From Planotetraspora phitsanulokensis (GTDB lineage: Bacteria > Actinomycetota > Actinomycetes > Streptosporangiales > Streptosporangiaceae): a DNA stretch of 64,000 nt. The DNA lies in the NCBI RefSeq assembly GCF_016863295.1, contig NZ_BOOP01000021.1, forward strand, positions 62,001 through 126,000. Direction: 5' to 3'. Below the pieces are notes generated by a model. That model worked only from the letters and a program-made list of their open reading frames with translations, ran no database searches and was not told the DNA's origin. The translations under genes and the position numbers were made by a program. Shown one piece after another: positions 60,869 to 64,000 of the stretch (position 1 is its first letter; each line of letters starts with the position of its first letter).

Positions 60869-61434
60869 TTGCTCTCCTTCACACTGTTGAGATCGGTCAA
60901 TAGCGCGGCCACTTCCGGCGCGTTCCGCAGCGCCATCCGGGCCTGATGCAGCAGGCGGCGTGCCGTCCCGGCCGGCATCCGGAGCACCCGCGCGGCCTCG
61001 GCGGCGGTCAGGTCCTCCCAGGCGACCAGGGTCAGCACTTCTCGTTCTTCCTGCCTGAGCTTGGCCAGGGCCGCCCGGAGCACCGCCTGAGTGTCCACGC
61101 GGGCGTCCACCGCCGGCCATGGATCCCACCCGTTCGCCATGCTCGTCACGTCCGGCACCAGATCCTCGGCCGGCCGGGACCGCCAGTAACGCCGCAGCGT
61201 GTTCAGCGCCACCCCGTACAGCCACGGCCGCGCCTCGGGGAACGCTTGGTCATAGGTCCTCCGCGACTCGAAGGCCGCCACCCATACATCGCCGAGCAGG
61301 TCTTCGGCCGCCTCACGCCCCACTCGCCGCGAGAGGTAGGCCCCGACTGCACCCTCGTGGCGGCAGATCACCTCCACGAAGGCTTCCCCGTCGCCAGCGA
61401 GCGATCTGCCGATCAGTTCTGCGTCTGACGTCAT
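60865..61434 (-). CDS. ECF-type RNA polymerase sigma factor
   Basis: A 189-residue sigma70-family factor with region 2 ('AEDLLGDVWVAAFESRRTYD', 'PWLYGVALNTLRRYWRSR') and region 4 ('LRQEEREVLTLVAWEDLTAA', 'AARVLRMPAGTARRLLHQAR'). Region 1/3 are absent. ATG 61434 has AAGGAGG 4 bp upstream. It is first in a two-gene operon with the membrane-anchored CU044_5270-type protein, with which it overlaps by 4 bp. Promoter specificity is unknown. Confidence 0.9.
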   Translation of the reverse strand: MTSDAELIGRSLAGDGEAFVEVICRHEGAVGAYLSRRVGREAAEDLLGDVWVAAFESRRTYDQAFPEARPWLYGVALNTLRRYWRSRPAEDLVPDVTSMANGWDPWPAVDARVDTQAVLRAALAKLRQEEREVLTLVAWEDLTAAEAARVLRMPAGTARRLLHQARMALRNAPEVAALLTDLNSVKESK

Positions 61435-62069
61435 GTTCCTCCTTGCCTTGCCTTCCACCCTGGGATTGTCAATTCGCCCCCCAAAGCGTTCAGAGCCGAG
61501 AAGAGCGAGGTGCGGGACGGACCCATCGGCCGGGCAATGCTGCTGGGGGTATGGGGGACCGCGTCTCCGGTCGTGCTGATTTCCTTGTCATTCCGAACGG
61601 CGGCGAGTGATCGCCGCAGCCCGGGCTCAACCTGCCCGATCCCGCAACCCACCGTTCCGCGGCGCTACAAGGCGACACACAGCGGGACACGCAAGAACGG
61701 TCCGCGTAGCCGTGTATGCGCAGTCGGCAAGTCGTTTCCGCAGGTGGTGGCGGGTATTTGGCTCGAACCAACGTAGCGCGGCAACTTCACCGGGGCGATG
61801 GCGGGCGGGATGCCTCGTGGCTGCCGATCCCCAGAGTGAGGCCGCCATGTCGAGGGCTTGCGAAGTCGATCGCGTGGCGACACCGTAGGCGCCCTTGATT
61901 CCAGGAGCACGCCCGTCCTCGATGTGTACGCGGCCGTGCGTAGCCCAGGCGTTCTTACGCTTGCCGTGCCGGCAGCCGATCGTGAAGACGCCTACCCCAT
62001 TGCATGACGTCTACGGCTCGGTTAACGAGTAGCCGCTGCTGTCCGCATGGTGGTTCGATTGCGAGGCAA
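61435..62069. other. 635-bp gap with degenerate coding and tRNA-like relics
   Basis: No intact gene. On the minus strand an open frame without start, from about 62020, reads 'GVGVFTIGCRHGKRKNAWAT' and 'HGRVHIEDGRAPGIKGAYG', which looks coding. Near 61755-61785 the plus strand has a T-arm-like GGCTCGAACC, weakly like the fragments at 58.4 and 59.2 kb. Both are likely relics. Confidence 0.35.
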
Positions 62070-62567
62070 ATGACCACGTATGGCGCCGCTGGTGAGAGCG
62101 CGCTGTTGCGGTGTCTCCTCACAGGAAGTCGGTTCCATGGCCCGGCGTACGTTCAGCTCGCCTCGGGAAGGAAGCTTGCGCTGTCGACCGTCGAGCTCTC
62201 TTCCACCTACGGCGGGTTGTTGGAGGGTTACCCGTGCGCCCGGTTGAACGACAGAGTCATTTCGGGACTCGGCGGTTGGGCGCGAACGCACTACCCGTCG
62301 ATGCCGTTCCACCTCATCGACCCGCCGCGGACCTACCCGGACACACAGCCCGGCCACTTCGGGCCGGTTGAGGTGTTGCCGGCCGTGAGCTGTGTGGGTG
62401 TCTTCAGCGCGTCGCCGGTGAGTGAGGACAGCGACTCCGTTCTCTGCGAATCCGTGCTCGTCGTGGCGTGGTTTCAGGCCGACGTCTCGCTGCCGGTCGG
62501 GGAGGATGCGCTGCCGGCGTTCCGGGAGTTGGCGTGGGAGAACCTGGCCGAAGACCGGGAGCTCTGA
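62070..62567 (+). CDS. Hypothetical protein
   Basis: A 165-residue protein from ATG 62070 (GAGG 3-4 bp upstream). No signal peptide or TM. Segments 'LHRCLLTGSRF'-like ('LLRCLLTGSRFHGPAYVQLA') and a C-terminal 'LPAFRELAWENLAEDREL' suggest a soluble alpha/beta protein, possibly an immunity-type or barnase-inhibitor-like protein; no family recognised. It is 42 bp from the next hypothetical gene on the same strand. Confidence 0.55.
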   Translation: MTTYGAAGESALLRCLLTGSRFHGPAYVQLASGRKLALSTVELSSTYGGLLEGYPCARLNDRVISGLGGWARTHYPSMPFHLIDPPRTYPDTQPGHFGPVEVLPAVSCVGVFSASPVSEDSDSVLCESVLVVAWFQADVSLPVGEDALPAFRELAWENLAEDREL

Positions 62568-62609
62568 CGTCCTGGCCGCACTCGCCACCTGAGCGATTGG
62601 TCATCAGGC

Positions 62610-63080
62610 ATGAAGTACGTCAATCTCAATGCCACGATCAATGGCATCGAAGGGGTGCTCGATCCCTCTGAGTACCTCCAACAGCTCCACACATTCGGTG
62701 CTCTGCTGCCTGTAGGCGCTCGGACGTTCGCGATGGCTGCTGAGCACTACGACTTTTACAGTCAACGATGCACGAAGGATCTGGCTCTCGAACGAATTCG
62801 CTTCGGCGAGGAGGGCGAAGAGCGGTGGATGGAACTCGGCTTCCGGCATAACTGTTGGAAGCATGAGGAAGACCTGACCATCCGCTACCTCGGTGTGTCC
62901 GCGTACGCACTGGACATGTCCGAGGCCGCCGGACGTCCCGACGTAGTCATCCTCGACGAAATACTTCCGCACCCGCGCGGATGCACTCATGAGATCGCGT
63001 TGCGGCCAGGAACAATCATGGTGACCTGCCGAGACCTGACGGCCACCTGGACTGAGGCCGACTGCCCGGATAAAAGCTGA
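62610..63080 (+). CDS. Hypothetical protein (immunity-like)
   Basis: A 156-residue soluble protein. Contains 'FAMAAEHYDFYSQRCTKDLA', 'EERWMELGFRHNCWKHEEDL' and 'VVILDEILPHPRGCTHEIAL'. GC content is lower than neighbours, with AAT/TTC-rich codons, suggesting transfer. It lies in tandem with the preceding gene (42-bp gap). No family recognised; SUKH-/Imm-type proteins share the size and composition, but I cannot confirm this. Confidence 0.5.
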   Translation: MKYVNLNATINGIEGVLDPSEYLQQLHTFGALLPVGARTFAMAAEHYDFYSQRCTKDLALERIRFGEEGEERWMELGFRHNCWKHEEDLTIRYLGVSAYALDMSEAAGRPDVVILDEILPHPRGCTHEIALRPGTIMVTCRDLTATWTEADCPDKS

Positions 63081-63200
63081 CGGCTGGAACACCTGGTCTC
63101 CTGCGCGGCGCGCACGCCTCGCCTCAGGCACGACCTCAGCCCATGATCAGTCGGCGAATGGCACACCGAGCGCAACGCTGTTGATCACAGGGCAGTACGC

Positions 63201-63279
63201 CTAGGCGCGCTTGCGGACGTAATGCAGGCAGTCGATGAATTGATGCTCGGCCCCTTCCCCTGCTCCGACCCGCCGCCGT
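63201..63279 (-). pseudogene. Possible C-terminal gene remnant
   Basis: On the minus strand an open frame ends with 'EHQFIDCLHYVRKRA' and a stop at 63201-63203; its upstream half is replaced by a terminator hairpin. Too short to identify. It may be chance. Confidence 0.25.
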
Positions 63280-63309
63280 GTCACGGGGTCCGGAGAGGGA
63301 CCCCGTGAC
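63280..63309. terminator. Hairpin terminator of the 63.3 kb gene
   Basis: Perfect 12-bp stem GTCACGGGGTCC/GGACCCCGTGAC (63280-63291 with 63298-63309), 6-nt loop, 30 bp after the stop of the minus-strand gene. Confidence 0.8.
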
Positions 63310-63338
63310 GAGCTGTAGCTGCGCAGGTCGACATCGGA

Positions 63339-63740
63339 TCAAGCGGCGTCGAGGGCTCCGGTGATCTTGCGGGCCATCTCCGCCATGGTGGGGCTGGGCT
63401 CGCCCTTCTGAGGCCGGGCGGATGCTTCGATGGAGACGATGACGGTGCTGCGGAAGTTGTCGGCCTCTGCCGGAGCCTGCTTCTTCAGCAGGTTCATGGC
63501 CGCCGTCAGGGCCGGCAGCACCTTGTCGGCGAGTGCGGCGGTGGACTTGCTGTTCAGGCCCTTGGGCGCCTTGGTGAGCACGTGCCCGACCAGGCCGGTC
63601 GCGGAGGCCAGGGCGATGGCGCCTTCGGTTGCGGCCTTGTGGGGCGACCCGGCGACAGCGGCGGCGGCCATCAGCGAGACGGCGCCCCACGCGGCGGTCC
63701 GCAGGGTGAACGTGTCCTGGTCGGTAAGGGTGATGGACAT
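63339..63740 (-). CDS. Hypothetical helical protein
   Basis: A 133-residue protein from ATG 63740, which has GAGGAG 8 bp upstream. It is Ala-rich with one moderately hydrophobic segment ('RTAAWGAVSLMAAAAVAGSP') and amphipathic helices ('TAALADKVLPALTAAMNLLK'). No family recognised, no signal peptide; might associate with membrane. It is followed by a clear terminator. Confidence 0.55.
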   Translation of the reverse strand: MSITLTDQDTFTLRTAAWGAVSLMAAAAVAGSPHKAATEGAIALASATGLVGHVLTKAPKGLNSKSTAALADKVLPALTAAMNLLKKQAPAEADNFRSTVIVSIEASARPQKGEPSPTMAEMARKITGALDAA

Positions 63741-64000
63741 GGTGGTGCTCCTCAAATCTGGTGGGAATCCAATTGAACGGACGGCTGCAATCGCTGAACC
63801 GTTCATGGCATCCACCATCGCCGACCGCTCTGATGCCGGGCCGTTGTCGTGCTGACACGGCCGCTGACACACGACTCCGCATGATCGATGGCGAGCGCGA
63901 GGGCTGGTCGACGACGTCCTTGAGGGGTTCAGCGGCAGGCTGGAGGAGTGGCAAGGAGTGGATGCCGCTGGGCCTGGAGCGATCGCCGGCCTCGAGTACA
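63741..64000. other. Unassigned right end of the window
   Basis: 260 bp with no convincing complete gene. It holds the promoter of the minus-strand gene at its left edge. Any gene further right may begin beyond the window. Confidence 0.4.

Noticed and set aside
61755-61785. Third tRNA-like T-arm
   Set aside because: The stem has a G-A mismatch and flanks do not match a tRNA. Kept only as a weak relic in the gap entry.

Overview
The window is high-GC DNA (about 70%) with short intergenic gaps, many GTG/TTG starts, ATGA/GTGA stop-start overlaps and dense regulator and enzyme genes. This suggests a filamentous actinobacterium. The CU044_5270-type gene beside an ECF sigma factor, the MmyB-like XRE regulator and the many orphan sensor kinases point to the Streptosporangiales (Streptosporangium/Nonomuraea-like); that placement is inference. 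No rRNA, complete tRNA, CRISPR array, prophage or transposase is visible. The content is chromosomal accessory and regulatory DNA rather than a mobile island, although tRNA-derived fragments and several gene stubs show past rearrangement.

Layout. 0-11 kb: truncated AhpD-like end, HAD hydrolase, secreted triple-SH3 protein, APH-type kinase, membrane sulfatase, LysR/VOC pair, luciferase-like oxidoreductase, FAD monooxygenase/TetR divergent pair with duplicated operators, SDR and SnoaL-like protein separated by a very long hairpin. 11-19.5 kb: XRE regulator, small lipoprotein, a helical cytosolic protein, an MMPL transporter, a coupled winged-helix regulator/coiled-coil membrane protein, an orphan histidine kinase, transglutaminase and GNAT. 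19.6-21.6 kb: a DHFR-like reductase, then a fluoride-resistance operon (riboswitch, CrcB, DUF190, CrcB). 21.7-25.8 kb: DinB, TetR/EF-G-binding (FBP) pair, methyltransferase, an Arg/Glu repeat secreted protein and a small Cys-rich secreted peptide.

25.9-33.8 kb: two NarL-type two-component systems, membrane proteins, a zinc metallopeptidase lipoprotein and a second orphan kinase. 33.9-44.5 kb: MFS/MarR pair, two more APH-like kinases, carboxylesterase, a truncated cupin, lipoprotein, DUF6247-like protein, epimerase, GDPD and a second DHFR-like reductase. 44.5-51.7 kb: GH95 fucosidase-like enzyme, P450, VanZ-like protein, DHA2-type MFS, cupin and nucleotidyltransferase.

51.7-57.5 kb is the most coherent system. 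Two operons each lie behind a near-identical Fur/Zur-type box. One is a FecCD-type ABC importer (permease, ATPase, lipoprotein). The other is Zur, a CobW/COG0523 GTPase and a WD40 protein. Together they read as a zinc-starvation regulon that imports a metal or metallophore and allocates metal inside the cell. 57.5-64 kb: MBL hydrolase, a LysE exporter flanked by tRNA 3'-half fragments, a small membrane protein, an ECF sigma with a membrane-anchored partner, and several hypothetical genes and remnants.
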